A stretch of DNA of 6,550 nt from Alphaproteobacteria bacterium (GTDB lineage Bacteria > Pseudomonadota > Alphaproteobacteria > RS24): NCBI GenBank assembly GCA_015163825.1, contig JAAOIL010000218.1:1-6550 (forward strand), in the 5' to 3' direction. The position numbers and the translations under genes were made by a program. A model generated the notes under the pieces. It saw nothing but the letters and a program-made list of their open reading frames with translations, searched no databases and had not been told where the DNA came from. Below are positions 6,257-6,550 of the stretch, one piece after another (the first letter of the stretch is position 1; every line of letters starts with the position of its first letter).

Positions 6257-6550
6257 TTATTGATGTTGGATAAGTAGTGTTGGCACTTCGCAAACATGTG
6301 ATTTGATTGTTGCCACCAATGTTTTTGGTTTGCGCCCCTCACGGATTTCTGACACTTTTATTCCCGCCGCTTGCAGTCGGGTGACACTGGCGGCGATGTC
6401 GTCTGTTTTAAGGGCGAGCCCTGTCAGCGCATCTCGTCTTTTTTTGGGGTCGTGCGGAGCGATGGCTTCCACACTCATAGAATTGCAACGAAAGAATAAC
6501 ATATCCCCACCCCATGCCGGGCGTGATTGCTCTAAAGCGAGGCGCACCCC
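6257..6550 (-). CDS. VOC (glyoxalase/bleomycin-resistance fold) family protein, C-terminal part
   Basis: The reading frame is open to the right edge, so only the last 97 or so residues are visible; the GTG at 6547 is an internal Val codon, not a start. The sequence has the beta-alpha-beta-beta-beta layout of a vicinal-oxygen-chelate domain. A strand bearing DMLFFRCNSMSVEAIAP is followed by the module GLALKTDDIAASVTRLQAAG, in which a domain of this fold typically says 'this is the second repeat', then KVSEIREGRKPKTLVATIK and a final strand, VPTLLIQHQ. The Glu in SVEAIAP is at the place where VOC enzymes often carry a metal ligand. The reaction and substrate cannot be told; many relatives are annotated only as glyoxalase-like. 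The gene converges on the toxin gene with seven bases between the stop codons, and no terminator hairpin lies in the gap. Confidence 0.75.
   Translation of the reverse strand, partial: GVRLALEQSRPAWGGDMLFFRCNSMSVEAIAPHDPKKRRDALTGLALKTDDIAASVTRLQAAGIKVSEIREGRKPKTLVATIKSHVCEVPTLLIQHQ

Noticed and set aside
6252..6261. Palindrome AATAATTATT between the toxin and VOC genes
   Set aside because: It is ten A/T bases only, has no G/C stem, and is the sort of palindrome expected by chance in A/T-rich sequence; not a terminator.

Overview
The window is a dense bacterial chromosomal segment of about 50% G+C by eye, most likely from an alphaproteobacterium. The lineage call is an inference. It rests on a class I fructose-bisphosphate aldolase, a MBL-hydrolase/xseB/ispA/dxs cluster, a full-length Sua5-type threonylcarbamoyl-AMP synthase and a VOC protein. 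The xseB-ispA-dxs order alone does not settle it, because gammaproteobacteria share that order.

Layout. At 1-514 (+) is the 3' end of a class I fructose-bisphosphate aldolase gene, cut by the left edge. It converges on, and overlaps by four bases, a minus-strand cluster read from 4672 down to 511: a metallo-beta-lactamase-fold hydrolase, xseB (exonuclease VII small subunit), a short-chain polyprenyl diphosphate synthase (ispA-like) and dxs. The gaps are only 5, 2 and 12 bases, so this looks like one operon. A 41-base A/T-rich gap (4673-4713) separates it from a divergent tsaC/sua5 gene (+). Next comes an A/T-rich stretch with a near-perfect inverted repeat and a two-gene toxin-antitoxin module (+): a RelB/DinJ-type antitoxin and a YafQ-type mRNA interferase overlapping by GTGA. 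At the right edge is the C-terminal half of a VOC (glyoxalase-fold) protein on the minus strand.

How the genes work together. dxs makes the first committed intermediate of the MEP isoprenoid pathway. The ispA-like enzyme condenses the IPP and DMAPP from that pathway into longer prenyl diphosphates. The aldolase belongs to central carbon metabolism, which supplies the triose phosphate (glyceraldehyde 3-phosphate) used by Dxs. xseB belongs to DNA repair and is a customary genomic neighbour of ispA/dxs rather than a pathway partner. tsaC supplies the tRNA t6A modification. The toxin-antitoxin pair is the only clearly accessory element.

I see no RNA genes, CRISPR array, transposon or phage genes, and no evidence for a wholly new system. 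The points most worth a second look are the altered substrate-binding motifs of the ispA-like protein, the operator-like palindrome ahead of the toxin-antitoxin pair, and the changed C-terminal residue of the toxin.
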